Assembly (NCBI GenBank): GCA_014380155.1
Contig: JACMKJ010000515.1
Span: 1-10,079 of the forward strand
Length of the DNA: 10,079 nucleotides
DNA from: Rhizobacter sp.
GTDB taxonomy: Bacteria > Pseudomonadota > Gammaproteobacteria > Burkholderiales > Burkholderiaceae_C
Direction: 5' to 3'
Shown: one piece after another, positions 1-6,231 of the stretch
How positions within the stretch are numbered: position 1 is the first letter of the stretch
Layout: each line of letters starts with the position of its first letter
Translations under genes and position numbers: made by a program
Notes under the pieces: generated by a model
What the model was told of the DNA's origin: nothing
The model's input: the letters and a program-made list of their open reading frames with translations, nothing else
Databases searched by the model: none

Positions 1-1116
1 CAGGTGAACCAGCCCGCCGTGCGTGCGCGGGTGGCGGCGCTCGGCGCGGCCGATGACCGCCGCAGACAGGCTTATGCACAACGCAGCACGCAACAACGCA
101 AGCGCCTGGCGCTGCCGCCGTTTCCTACCACCACGATCGGCTCCTTTCCGCAGACCAACGAGATCCGTGTCGCGCGTGCACGCTTCAAGCGCGGCGAGCT
201 GCGCGAGCCGCTTTACCGCGAGCAGATGCAGCTGGCCATCACCCAGGCCGTGCGTGAGCAGGAAGCGTTGGGCCTGGACGTGCTGGTGCACGGCGAGGCC
301 GAGCGCAACGACATGGTCGAGTACTTCGGCGAGCAGTTGAGTGGCTACGCCTTCACCGACAACGGCTGGGTGCAGAGCTACGGCTCACGCTGTGTCAAGC
401 CGCCCATCATCTACGGCGACGTGGCGCGGCCGGTGGCGATGACGGTGGAGTGGACACGTTATGCACAGAGCCTCACGGCCCGCTGGATGAAAGGCATGCT
501 GACCGGCCCGGTGACGATGTTGCAGTGGTCGTTCGTGCGCGACGATTTGCCGCGCGAGCAGGTGGCTTTGCAGCTCGCCCTGGCCTTGCGCGACGAGGTG
601 GTCGACCTGGAGGCCGCCGGTATTGCGGTGATCCAGATCGACGAGCCCGCCTTCCGCGAAGGCCTGCCGCTGCGCCGCGCCGACTGGGCGGCTTATCTGG
701 AGTGGGCGGCGCGTGCCTTTCGTGTCAGCGCGAGCGGTGTGCGCGACGACACGCAGATCCACACCCACATGTGCTACTCGGAGTTCAACGACATCCTGCC
801 CTCGATCGCGGCGATGGACGCCGATGTGATCACCATCGAAACCTCGCGTTCGCAGATGGAGCTGCTGCGTGGTTTTGGCGAGTTCGCTTACCCGAACGAG
901 ATCGGCCCGGGTGTCTACGACATCCACTCACCGCGTGTGCCCGATGCGCAGGAGATGCTGGCGCTGTTGCGCAAGGCGCGCGAGGTGATCCCCGACGAGC
1001 GCTTGTGGGTCAACCCCGATTGCGGCTTGAAGACGCGCGGCTGGGAAGAGACGCGCGGTGCACTGCGGCACATGGTGGAGGCGGCACAGGCGTTGCGCCG
1101 CGAGGTGGCGGCTTAA
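1..1116 (+). CDS. metE: Cobalamin-independent methionine synthase, C-terminal half (5' end outside window)
   Basis: Transfers the methyl group of 5-methyltetrahydropteroyl-triglutamate to homocysteine, the last step of methionine synthesis without vitamin B12, in the cytoplasm. The reading frame is open from base 1, so the gene starts upstream; 371 codons are visible. The segment begins with the inter-domain linker and then the catalytic barrel signature TTTIGSFPQTNEIR (about residues 43-56). The zinc site is complete: His (codon 766-768) and Cys (772-774) in HTHMCYSEF, Glu (838-840) in IETSRS, and Cys (1021-1023) in NPDCGLKTRGW. The spacings of 2, 24 and 85 residues from the His match E. coli MetE His641/Cys643/Glu665/Cys726, so visible residue 1 corresponds to about E. 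coli residue 386. IDEPAF is also intact. The TAA stop overlaps the stop of the convergent exbD. The identification is firm; the N-terminal domain cannot be judged. Confidence 0.97.
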   Translation, partial: QVNQPAVRARVAALGAADDRRRQAYAQRSTQQRKRLALPPFPTTTIGSFPQTNEIRVARARFKRGELREPLYREQMQLAITQAVREQEALGLDVLVHGEAERNDMVEYFGEQLSGYAFTDNGWVQSYGSRCVKPPIIYGDVARPVAMTVEWTRYAQSLTARWMKGMLTGPVTMLQWSFVRDDLPREQVALQLALALRDEVVDLEAAGIAVIQIDEPAFREGLPLRRADWAAYLEWAARAFRVSASGVRDDTQIHTHMCYSEFNDILPSIAAMDADVITIETSRSQMELLRGFGEFAYPNEIGPGVYDIHSPRVPDAQEMLALLRKAREVIPDERLWVNPDCGLKTRGWEETRGALRHMVEAAQALRREVAA

Positions 1117-1544
1117 GGCGTCTTGGGGACGGGTGCGGGCTCGGCCACGAAGCCGATGCGGCTCAAGCCCGCCTTCTGCACCACACCGATCAACTCGGCC
1201 ACACGACCGTAGGGCACGGTCTTGTCGGCACGCAGCTGCACTTCGGTCTGGGGGTTCTTCTTGGCGGCCTGGGCCATGCGCTCGGCAAACGCGTCTGGCG
1301 CCACCGGCTGCTCACCGATGTAGAACTGGCCCTTCGGGTCGATGGCGACGGCGACGAAGTCGGGCATGTTGCTCGCGGTGGCCGCTTCGGTCTGGGGCAG
1401 GTCGAGCTTCAGGCTCGCGCTCATCAACGGCGCGGTGATCATGAAGATGACCAACAGCACCAGCATCACGTCGATCAGCGGCGTCATGTTGATGTCGCTC
1501 ATCGGCGGCGGTGCCGAACTGCGTTCAAGACGACCGAAGGCCAT
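1113..1544 (-). CDS. exbD: ExbD/TolR-family biopolymer transport protein
   Basis: Inner-membrane subunit of a proton-driven motor that works with ExbB to energise outer-membrane uptake (TonB type) or envelope constriction (Tol type). The protein has 143 residues, usual for the family: a short cytoplasmic N-terminus, one membrane helix at about residues 22-40 (TPLIDVMLVLLVIFMITAPL), and a periplasmic domain. The helix carries the single membrane aspartate (Asp25), the proton-carrying residue in ExbD/TolR. I chose the ATG at 1544 because it lies 1 nt after the exbB stop (TGACATG) and gives the usual start MAFGRLER; an upstream in-frame extension would run inside exbB. It is the last gene of bamE-dapB-exbB-exbD, and its TAA shares TTAA with the metE stop. 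No tonB is adjacent, so TonB versus another partner is undecided. ExbD is preferred over TolR because no tolA, tolB or pal genes are near. Confidence 0.93.
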   Translation of the reverse strand: MAFGRLERSSAPPPMSDINMTPLIDVMLVLLVIFMITAPLMSASLKLDLPQTEAATASNMPDFVAVAIDPKGQFYIGEQPVAPDAFAERMAQAAKKNPQTEVQLRADKTVPYGRVAELIGVVQKAGLSRIGFVAEPAPVPKTP

Positions 1545-1545
1545 G

Positions 1546-2217
1546 TCAGCTCTCGGGCGTGGTGTGGGTGCCGTGGTCGTCGACCAGCATCTCGCGCAGG
1601 TCGTGGGCAAACCCTTCGAGCTCGGCCTCGCAGGCGGCCACGCGCTTGTTGAAGATGTTGTAGGCCAGCACGGCGGGAATGGCCACTGCGAGGCCGGCGG
1701 CCGTCATCACGAGCGCCTCGCCCACCGGGCCGGAGACACGGTCGATGGTGATGCTGCCCGCGGCCGAGATGCTCAGCAGCGCGTGGTAGATGCCCCAGAC
1801 CGTGCCGAAGAGGCCGATGAAGGGCGCGGTGCTGCCGATGGACGCCAACACCACCTGGCCAAACTGGAGCTGGGTCAGCACGCGGTGCAGCGCGTCGCGC
1901 AGGCGACGTGTGAGTTGCGAGGCGAGATGGCCGCGCGACTCCAGCGTGCCACCGCTGGGCTCGCTGGTGGCGGCGGCCAGCAAGGGGCGCAACACGCCTT
2001 CGCGGTCGAAGGCGGCGAGCTGGTCGCGGCCACCGACGAGCGTGGGCGCGGACCAGAAGGCGGGCACGGCACGGGCGATGTCGCTGCGCACGCGGCCCAG
2101 CAGCCAGCCCTTCCAGAAGATCAGCACCCAGGCGCTGATGGACATGATCATGAGCAAGGCCGCCACGCCGCGCGTGATCGCATCGCCCTGCTGCCAGAAC
2201 TGGGCGAAGCTGCTCAT
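1546..2217 (-). CDS. exbB: MotA/TolQ/ExbB-family proton channel protein
   Basis: Polytopic inner-membrane subunit that forms a pentameric proton channel around ExbD. The 223-residue protein shows three membrane segments: about 14-40, 122-146 (with the family signature TAPFIGLFGTVWGI at 130-143) and 165-190 (EALVMTAAGLAVAIPAVLAY). Glu167 at the start of the third segment sits where ExbB/TolQ proteins keep a functional glutamate. A cytoplasmic loop separates helices 1 and 2, as expected. The ATG at 2217 is chosen; a TTG at 2229 would add four residues and overlap dapB by 8 nt, and I see no strong ribosome-binding site that favours either. The stop lies 1 nt before the exbD ATG, so the pair is almost certainly translationally coupled. 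It lies 4 nt downstream of dapB in the same operon. ExbB is preferred to TolQ only from the absence of Tol genes. Confidence 0.92.
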   Translation of the reverse strand: MSSFAQFWQQGDAITRGVAALLMIMSISAWVLIFWKGWLLGRVRSDIARAVPAFWSAPTLVGGRDQLAAFDREGVLRPLLAAATSEPSGGTLESRGHLASQLTRRLRDALHRVLTQLQFGQVVLASIGSTAPFIGLFGTVWGIYHALLSISAAGSITIDRVSGPVGEALVMTAAGLAVAIPAVLAYNIFNKRVAACEAELEGFAHDLREMLVDDHGTHTTPES

Positions 2218-2221
2218 GCTG

Positions 2222-3031
2222 TCAGGCAAAACCCAGCACGTCGTTCATGTTGAACAGGCCGGTGGTGCGGCCACTCAGGAAGCGCGCTGCGCGCAGGCTG
2301 CCCTGGGCGTAACCCGCACGGCTGTCGCTCTTGTGCGTGATCTCGATGCGCTCGGCGAGGCCGGCGAAGAGCACCGTGTGGTCACCGATGATGCTGCCAC
2401 CACGGAGGGTGGCAAAGCCGATGGTCGACGGGTCGCGCGCGCCGGTGACACCTTCGCGCCCATAGACGGCACACTCTTTCAGGTCGCGGCCCAGCGCGTT
2501 TGCCACCACCTCGCCCATCGCCAGCGCGGTGCCGCTCGGGGCATCGACCTTGTGGCGGTGGTGGGCTTCGATCACCTCGACGTCGTAACCCTGGTTGAGC
2601 GCACGCGCCGCCACGTCGAGCAGACGCATCACCACGTTCACGCCCACGCTCATGTTGGGCGCCATCACGATGGCCATGTGCTCCGCTTGCGCGGCGATCT
2701 CTTGCTTCTGGGCCTCGCTGAAACCGGTGGTGCCGATGACCAGCTTCACCCCCATCTCGCGGCACGCGGCCAGATGGGCCAGGGTGCCGTCGGGGCGGGT
2801 GAAATCGATCAGCACCTGCGCATTGGCCAGGCCGCTCTTCAGGTCGGCGCTGATGTGCACGCCGCTCGTGCGGCCGAGAAAGGAAGCAGCATCCTGGCCC
2901 AGCGCCGGGCTGCCGGCGATGTCGAGCGCGCCGGCCAGCATGCAGTCGTCCGAAGTGGTCACCGCTTCGATCAGCATGTGGCCCATGCGGCCCGAGGCGC
3001 CAGCGATGGCAACACGGATCGGCTCACTCAC
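2222..3031 (-). CDS. dapB: 4-hydroxy-tetrahydrodipicolinate reductase
   Basis: Reduces 4-hydroxy-tetrahydrodipicolinate to tetrahydrodipicolinate with NAD(P)H in the diaminopimelate/lysine pathway, feeding both protein and peptidoglycan synthesis. The protein has 269 residues, a normal length. The Rossmann glycine motif GASGRMG is at residues 11-17 and GTTG at 100-103. The catalytic block EAHHRHKVDAPSGTAL starts at 155, with the histidine (157) and lysine (161) that match E. coli His159 and Lys163. The start is a GTG at 3031 that overlaps the bamE stop as GTGA, a standard sign of translational coupling; no nearby ATG would give a complete N-terminal strand before GASGRMG. It is followed after 4 nt by exbB. 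Every key residue is present and the assignment is firm. Confidence 0.97.
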   Translation of the reverse strand: MSEPIRVAIAGASGRMGHMLIEAVTTSDDCMLAGALDIAGSPALGQDAASFLGRTSGVHISADLKSGLANAQVLIDFTRPDGTLAHLAACREMGVKLVIGTTGFSEAQKQEIAAQAEHMAIVMAPNMSVGVNVVMRLLDVAARALNQGYDVEVIEAHHRHKVDAPSGTALAMGEVVANALGRDLKECAVYGREGVTGARDPSTIGFATLRGGSIIGDHTVLFAGLAERIEITHKSDSRAGYAQGSLRAARFLSGRTTGLFNMNDVLGFA

Positions 3032-3555
3032 GAGCGCGGCTCCAGCGGCGGGTAGCTGCGCTGCGGGGCCTCTGGCGCCGATGCGGCTGCTTCGGGCTTG
3101 GGCGGCACCGGCAGGGCCTTGATCTCGTCGGGCGTCAACACCAGCGGCGGCACCTTGCCGCGGGTCTTGGCGGTGTCGATCGACGCCACAAAATCGCGCT
3201 CGGACGGCAGGTCTTGTGCGCTGATGCTCTTGAGCTTGTCACCCTCGAACAGCACCAGCACCTTGCGTTGTTGCGCTTCGGCGCCCTGGCGGCGGATGGT
3301 GAAGACGTAATCCCAGCGGTCGGCGTGGAAGGTGTCGGTGAGCAATGGCGAGCCCAGCACGTCGCGCACCTGGGCGCGGGTCTGGCCCGGTTTGACCAGG
3401 GCCACCTGCTCCTTGGTCAGCACATTGCCTTGCACCACCTCCACGCGGTAGGGCGTGATGAAGCCGAGAAAGTTGTCGCTCGATTGCAGCGAGCCGCAAG
3501 CGCTCAACAAGGTGGCGGCGAGCACGCCGGCAGAACACGAGAGAGAGAAGCGCAT
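3028..3555 (-). CDS. bamE: Outer membrane protein assembly lipoprotein BamE (SmpA/OmlA)
   Basis: Lipoprotein of the BAM complex, which folds beta-barrel proteins into the outer membrane; it acts at the periplasmic face of the outer membrane. Starting at ATG 3555 the protein has 175 residues with a lipoprotein signal peptide: a hydrophobic stretch, then the lipobox LLSAC with the acylated cysteine at residue 20. A conserved QGN (residues 42-44) and the VKPGQTRAQVRDVLGSP segment (54-70) are family hallmarks. A proline/alanine-rich tail after about residue 140 makes it longer than the enterobacterial protein. A longer in-frame start at 3588 is rejected because it would bury the signal peptide behind 11 extra residues. 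It is divergent from fur; in Pseudomonas aeruginosa omlA is known to be divergent from and overlapping fur, and the same arrangement is visible here. It is the first gene of the operon, coupled to dapB by GTGA. Confidence 0.95.
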   Translation of the reverse strand: MRFSLSCSAGVLAATLLSACGSLQSSDNFLGFITPYRVEVVQGNVLTKEQVALVKPGQTRAQVRDVLGSPLLTDTFHADRWDYVFTIRRQGAEAQQRKVLVLFEGDKLKSISAQDLPSERDFVASIDTAKTRGKVPPLVLTPDEIKALPVPPKPEAAASAPEAPQRSYPPLEPRS

Positions 3556-3662
3556 GGTGGTGTGAGAGCGCGCGCTGCTGCGCGCCAACCTCGATATGAT
3601 TCATCGATTCTAGCGGCTGACCCCCAGCCCGACCGCTGCGCACCATGCCGAGAACCCCTGCC
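3556..3662. promoter_or_regulatory. Divergent bamE/fur control region
   Basis: This 107-nt gap must hold both promoters. The only AT-rich island is at 3591-3612. It contains TATGAT (3595-3600), a plausible -10 for fur, and, read on the minus strand, TAGAAT (complement of 3607-3612), a plausible -10 for bamE. Neither has a convincing -35 hexamer. The island also contains the palindrome ATGATTCAT and a GATTC-ATC-GATTC direct repeat. By eye it matches only about half of the classical 19-bp Fur box, so Fur autoregulation is possible but not shown. Confidence 0.4.
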
Positions 3663-4091
3663 ATGTCCAACGCCGACGACCTGAAGAGCAGTGGCCTGAA
3701 GGCCACGCTGCCGCGTATCAAGATCCTCGATGTGTTTCAGCACACCAGCCAGCGCCACATGACGGCCGAAGACGTGTTCAAGGCCTTGCTCCACGAAGGC
3801 GCCGACATCGGTCTGGCCACGGTTTACCGGGTGTTGATGCAGTTCGAGCAGGCGGGCATCTTGTCGCGTAACCACTTCGAGTCTGGCAAGTCGGTGTTCG
3901 AGCTCAACGAGGGCAAGCACCACGATCACCTGGTCTGTATCGATTGCGGGCGTGTCGAGGAGTTCTACGACCCCGAGATCGAGAAGCGCCAAAACGCCGT
4001 GGCACACACCCGGGGCTTCGAGCTGCAAGACCACGCGCTGTCGCTCTACGCGGTCTGCACGAAAAAAGACTGCCAGTTCAAGACCAAGTAG
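3663..4091 (+). CDS. fur: Ferric uptake regulator Fur
   Basis: Iron-responsive, DNA-binding repressor of iron uptake genes. The 142-residue protein has the winged-helix N-terminal domain with the recognition helix around GLATVYRVLMQF (residues 50-61) and a C-terminal metal-binding/dimerisation domain. Metal ligands are visible: His32, the HHDH cluster at 86-89, the Cys92/Cys95 pair (CIDC) and a second pair Cys132/Cys137. The second cysteine pair and the KHHDHLVC motif fit Fur better than Zur or PerR, although paralogue discrimination by eye is imperfect. The ATG at 3663 gives MSNADDLKSSGLKATLPR, the usual betaproteobacterial N-terminus; an in-frame ATG at 3645 would add six residues. It is divergent from bamE, as in Pseudomonas. 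No clear intrinsic terminator with a T-run follows; the element at 4092-4199 may serve instead. Confidence 0.96.
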   Translation: MSNADDLKSSGLKATLPRIKILDVFQHTSQRHMTAEDVFKALLHEGADIGLATVYRVLMQFEQAGILSRNHFESGKSVFELNEGKHHDHLVCIDCGRVEEFYDPEIEKRQNAVAHTRGFELQDHALSLYAVCTKKDCQFKTK

Positions 4092-4199
4092 CGCGAGCGA
4101 AGCGACGCGCACATCAAGCAACGCCCCCGGAAGAAGCTTTGCCGGGCCGCCAGGCGGCGCCCCTCGGGAGTAGGAGCAAAGCGACTGGGGGGCCTTGTC
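4092..4199. repeat. GC-rich inverted-repeat intergenic element between convergent fur and hprK
   Basis: The 108-nt gap between two convergent genes is filled with symmetric sequence. GCCGCC-A-GGCGGC (4146-4158) is a perfect inverted repeat. CCCGG (4126-4130) pairs with CCGGG (4142-4146) across a loop containing AAGCTT. An outer C-run (4124-4128) faces a G-run (4187-4192). Nearly identical 12-mers, GAGCGAAGCGAC (4095-4106) and GAGCAAAGCGAC (4174-4185), flank the core in direct orientation. There is no T-run, so it is not a standard intrinsic terminator. It resembles the dispersed GC-rich intergenic elements common in Burkholderiales genomes and could act as a two-way transcription barrier; both statements are inference. 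Confidence 0.5.
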
Positions 4200-5150
4200 T
4201 CACTCTGGCTTTTGCATGGCTTTCTGGTGGCGCTCGATGAATTCTCTGTACGTGTCGATGCCGCGCAACTGAAGGATGGTGTTGCGCACGGCGGCCTCGA
4301 CCAGCACGGCCAGGTTGCGGCCGGCGTCCACCGCGATCACCACTTTGCGCACCGGGATATTGAGCACGTCTTCGTTCAGCGGCTCATAGGGCAGTCGCTC
4401 AAAATCACGCTCCAGTGTTTCTTTGCGCACCAGGTGCACGATCAGCTTGAGCCGCATCTTGCGGCGCACCGCCGTCTCGCCAAAGATCGACTTGATGTCG
4501 AGCAGGCCGATGCCACGCACTTCGAGCAGGTTCATCAGCAGCTCGGGGCAGCGGCCTTCGATGGCGGTTTGTGAGATGCGGTAGAGGTCGACCGCGTCGT
4601 CGGCCACCAGGCCGTGGCCGCGTGAGATGAGTTCCAGCCCCAGTTCGCTTTTGCCCAGGCCGGATTCGCCGGTGAGCAGCACGCCCACGCCGAGGATGTC
4701 CATGAACACGCCGTGGCGAGTGGTGCGCTCGGCAAACAGCTGGGCCAGGTAACCCCGCACCACGTCGATCACGTGGCCTGCAGAGCCGTCGGTGACGAAG
4801 AGCGGAATGTCGGCGCGGTCGCACAAGGCCACTAATTTGTCGGGTGGCGTCTGGTTGTCGGCGACGATCACCACTGGCGGCTCCAGCGTCACGATGCGCT
4901 GGATGCGGCGCTCCTGGTCTTCGGGCGACGAGTCTTGCAGGTAGGCCACCTCACGCCGGCCGACGATCTGCACGCGGTAGGGGTGGATGTAGTTGAGGTA
5001 TCCGACCAGGTCGGCGGCCGACTGTGCGTTGCGCACTGCGGCTTCATCAAAACGACGTTCGGGGTGGGCGTGCCCTGCAACCCATTCCCAGCGCAGCGCG
5101 GGGCGGTGTTCTTCGAACAGCGCTTCCGCGCTGATGACTGAGGGCTTCAC
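4200..5150 (-). CDS. hprK: HPr kinase/phosphorylase
   Basis: Bifunctional enzyme that phosphorylates HPr-like phosphocarriers on serine and reverses the reaction, coupling PTS phosphate flow to metabolic state in the cytoplasm. The protein has 316 residues, normal length. An N-terminal domain is followed by the catalytic P-loop domain: conserved His146 in RHGVFMDI, Walker A GESGLGKS at 161-168, the acidic ADDAV at 183-187, and the HPrK signature LLEVRGIGLLDIK at 208-220. The start is GTG at 5150; the codons between it and the ptsN stop contain no in-frame ATG, GTG or TTG. It lies 25 nt downstream of ptsN and is probably cotranscribed. In proteobacteria with this pairing the target is usually the nitrogen-related phosphocarrier NPr/HPr, whose gene is not in the window. 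Confidence 0.97.
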   Translation of the reverse strand: MKPSVISAEALFEEHRPALRWEWVAGHAHPERRFDEAAVRNAQSAADLVGYLNYIHPYRVQIVGRREVAYLQDSSPEDQERRIQRIVTLEPPVVIVADNQTPPDKLVALCDRADIPLFVTDGSAGHVIDVVRGYLAQLFAERTTRHGVFMDILGVGVLLTGESGLGKSELGLELISRGHGLVADDAVDLYRISQTAIEGRCPELLMNLLEVRGIGLLDIKSIFGETAVRRKMRLKLIVHLVRKETLERDFERLPYEPLNEDVLNIPVRKVVIAVDAGRNLAVLVEAAVRNTILQLRGIDTYREFIERHQKAMQKPE

Positions 5151-5175
5151 GCGGTGGTGTCTTGTCGCATCGCAC

Positions 5176-5646
5176 TCAGGCGACGGACTTCAACGGTTCC
5201 CAGTTGGAGATGAGCTCGTGCACCTTGGCGGCGCTGGATTCTGTCTTGAGGCGCTCGCGCAGCTCGCGGTCGCTCAACATCTCGGCGATCTCGGAGAGTA
5301 TCTCCAGGTGCCGCTGCGTCGCCGCCTCGGGCACCAGCAAAAAGATCAACAGGCTGACCGACTCATCGTCGGGGGCGTCAAACGGAATCGCCTGCTGCAC
5401 GCGCACCACGGCGGCCAGCGGGTTCTTCAGGCCCTTGATGCGGCCATGCGGAATGGCCACACCATGCCCGAGCCCGGTGGAGCCGAGGCGTTCGCGGGCA
5501 AACAGGTTGTCGGTCACCGTGGCCCGCGCGATGGCGTGCTGGTTTTCAAAGACCAGGCCCGCGTGCTCGAACGCGCGCTTCTTGCTGGTGGCCTCGACAT
5601 CAACGAGTACGTTGCTGAGGGGCAGGATGGCGGAGAGTCGGTTCAT
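5176..5646 (-). CDS. ptsN: Nitrogen-related PTS EIIA protein PtsN
   Basis: Soluble EIIA-like phosphoprotein of the PTS-Ntr chain. It receives phosphate from NPr and regulates partners such as potassium transport and stress signalling rather than carrying sugar. The 156-residue protein has the EIIA type-2 signature around the phosphorylated histidine, GLGHGVAIPHGRI, with the active His at residue 67, and the downstream LLIFLLVPEAATQRHLEIL block. ATG 5646 gives MNRLSAILPLSNV, the usual start; a TTG at 5670 would add eight residues without support. It sits upstream of hprK in the same orientation and downstream of hpf, but is separated from hpf by a strong terminator, so it needs its own promoter, for which a TATAAT lies at 5704-5709. 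Confidence 0.96.
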   Translation of the reverse strand: MNRLSAILPLSNVLVDVEATSKKRAFEHAGLVFENQHAIARATVTDNLFARERLGSTGLGHGVAIPHGRIKGLKNPLAAVVRVQQAIPFDAPDDESVSLLIFLLVPEAATQRHLEILSEIAEMLSDRELRERLKTESSAAKVHELISNWEPLKSVA

Positions 5647-5703
5647 CTGCAGGTCACGCTCTGGCCTCAATGAGGCATGGTCTGATTAGCGACTGAGGGG
5701 GCG

Positions 5704-5709
5704 ATTATA
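5704..5709 (-). promoter_or_regulatory. Candidate -10 element for ptsN-hprK
   Basis: The minus strand reads TTTTTATAATCGCC here, a perfect TATAAT, 57 nt upstream of the ptsN ATG. No TTGACA-like -35 is found 16-18 nt upstream; that position falls in a GTGCCCGGGC repeat, which suggests either a weak or an activator-dependent sigma-70 promoter. The leader that would follow contains a short perfect hairpin, GCCTCA-A-TGAGGC (5664-5676). Confidence 0.5.
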
Positions 5710-5721
5710 AAAATGCGCCTC

Positions 5722-5771
5722 GTGCCCGGGCTAGACCGGTGCCCGGGCAGTGCCAGGAATTGTGCCCGGGC
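5722..5771. repeat. Three direct copies of GTGCCCGGGC upstream of ptsN
   Basis: The 10-mer GTGCCCGGGC occurs at 5722-5731, 5739-5748 and 5762-5771, with start-to-start spacings of 17 and 23 nt. Each copy contains the palindrome GCCCGGGC. The cluster lies directly upstream of the candidate ptsN -10. It could be a cluster of protein-binding sites or simply GC-rich drift; three exact copies in 50 nt make drift less likely but do not exclude it. Confidence 0.55.
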
Positions 5772-5830
5772 TGCTGCGTCGCAGCAACGAATACAGCCCC
5801 GCATTTGAAGGTGCTGTCGCGCCGGGCGTG

Positions 5831-5858
5831 AAAAAAGCGGCCCCGCAGGCCGCTTTTT
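5831..5858 (-). terminator. Intrinsic terminator of hpf
   Basis: AAAAAGCGGCC (5832-5842) and GGCCGCTTTTT (5848-5858) form a perfect 11-bp stem with a 5-nt loop. On the minus strand the stem ends in a run of six T (5836-5831). It begins 19 nt after the hpf stop codon. The flanking A/T runs make it structurally symmetric, but only hpf reads into it. Confidence 0.92.
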
Positions 5859-5877
5859 GCACCAACAGCCAGCCAGC

Positions 5878-6216
5878 TCAGAGCGTGGCGTCGAGGCGCT
5901 TGGCTGCCACATGATGGTGGTCTTGCAGTTTGTCTTTGTGGCGACAGACTTGCCGATCCAGCTTGTCCATCAGCTGGTCGATGGCGGCATACAGGTCTTC
6001 GTGAGAGTTCTCTACGAAGATGTCTTTGCCCTTCACATGCAAAGTGACTTCGGCTTTCTGCCTTCGTTCCTTTTCCTTCAGCTTCTCTACCGACAGCAGC
6101 ACATTGATGTCCACGACTTGGTCGAAATGACGAGTGACGCGATCTAGCTTGGTAAGCACGTACTCACGCAAGGCCGGTGTCACTTCGAGGTGATGGCCGC
6201 TGATCGTCAAATTCAT
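5878..6216 (-). CDS. hpf: Ribosome hibernation promoting factor (HPF/YfiA family, short form)
   Basis: Binds the 30S decoding region of idle ribosomes and stabilises inactive 70S/100S particles in stationary phase; older annotations call it sigma-54 modulation protein. The 112-residue protein is the single-domain short form. It begins MNLTISGHHLEVTPALREYV, continues through the basic KLKEKERRQKAEVTLHVKG segment, and has the acidic ENSHEDLYAAIDQLMDKLDRQ helix (about 69-89) and a basic, histidine-rich tail. ATG 6216 is supported by an excellent ribosome-binding site 5 nt upstream. The gene is in its common neighbourhood (hpf-ptsN-hprK), but the gene upstream is the divergent corA, not rpoN. It ends in an intrinsic terminator and therefore forms a separate transcription unit from ptsN. 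Confidence 0.95.
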   Translation of the reverse strand: MNLTISGHHLEVTPALREYVLTKLDRVTRHFDQVVDINVLLSVEKLKEKERRQKAEVTLHVKGKDIFVENSHEDLYAAIDQLMDKLDRQVCRHKDKLQDHHHVAAKRLDATL

Positions 6217-6221
6217 GAGGG

Positions 6222-6228
6222 CTCCTTT
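6222..6228 (-). promoter_or_regulatory. Ribosome-binding site of hpf
   Basis: The minus strand reads AAAGGAG followed by CCCTC and the ATG. This is a near-ideal Shine-Dalgarno sequence at 5-nt spacing, the strongest in the window, and it fixes the hpf start. It is complementary to CUCCU motifs in the leader just upstream. Confidence 0.85.
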
Positions 6229-6231
6229 CGC

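Noticed and set aside
450..1652. A 400-codon open frame on the plus strand crossing the metE/exbD boundary
   Set aside because: It is out of frame within metE and antisense to exbD, with no recognisable domain.
1790..3055. A 421-codon open frame on the plus strand across exbB and dapB
   Set aside because: It spans two well-supported minus-strand genes and their junction, and its product is Arg/Ala/His-rich with no domain; it is a shadow of third-position GC bias.
3645..3662. Upstream ATG start for fur adding MPRTPA
   Set aside because: The ATG at 3663 gives the usual Fur N-terminus for this group. The extension is proline-rich and has no better ribosome-binding site.
4126..4163. Standard rho-independent terminator between fur and hprK
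   Set aside because: Stable stems exist but no T-run follows on either strand, so it was recorded as a repeat element with possible terminator function instead.
5735..5760. Sigma-54 promoter for ptsN (TGGCAC-N5-GGGCA on the minus strand)
   Set aside because: Only the GG-N10-GC spacing fits; the -12 element lacks the usual TTGCA. The match is expected occasionally in such GC-rich sequence, so it is not annotated as a feature.
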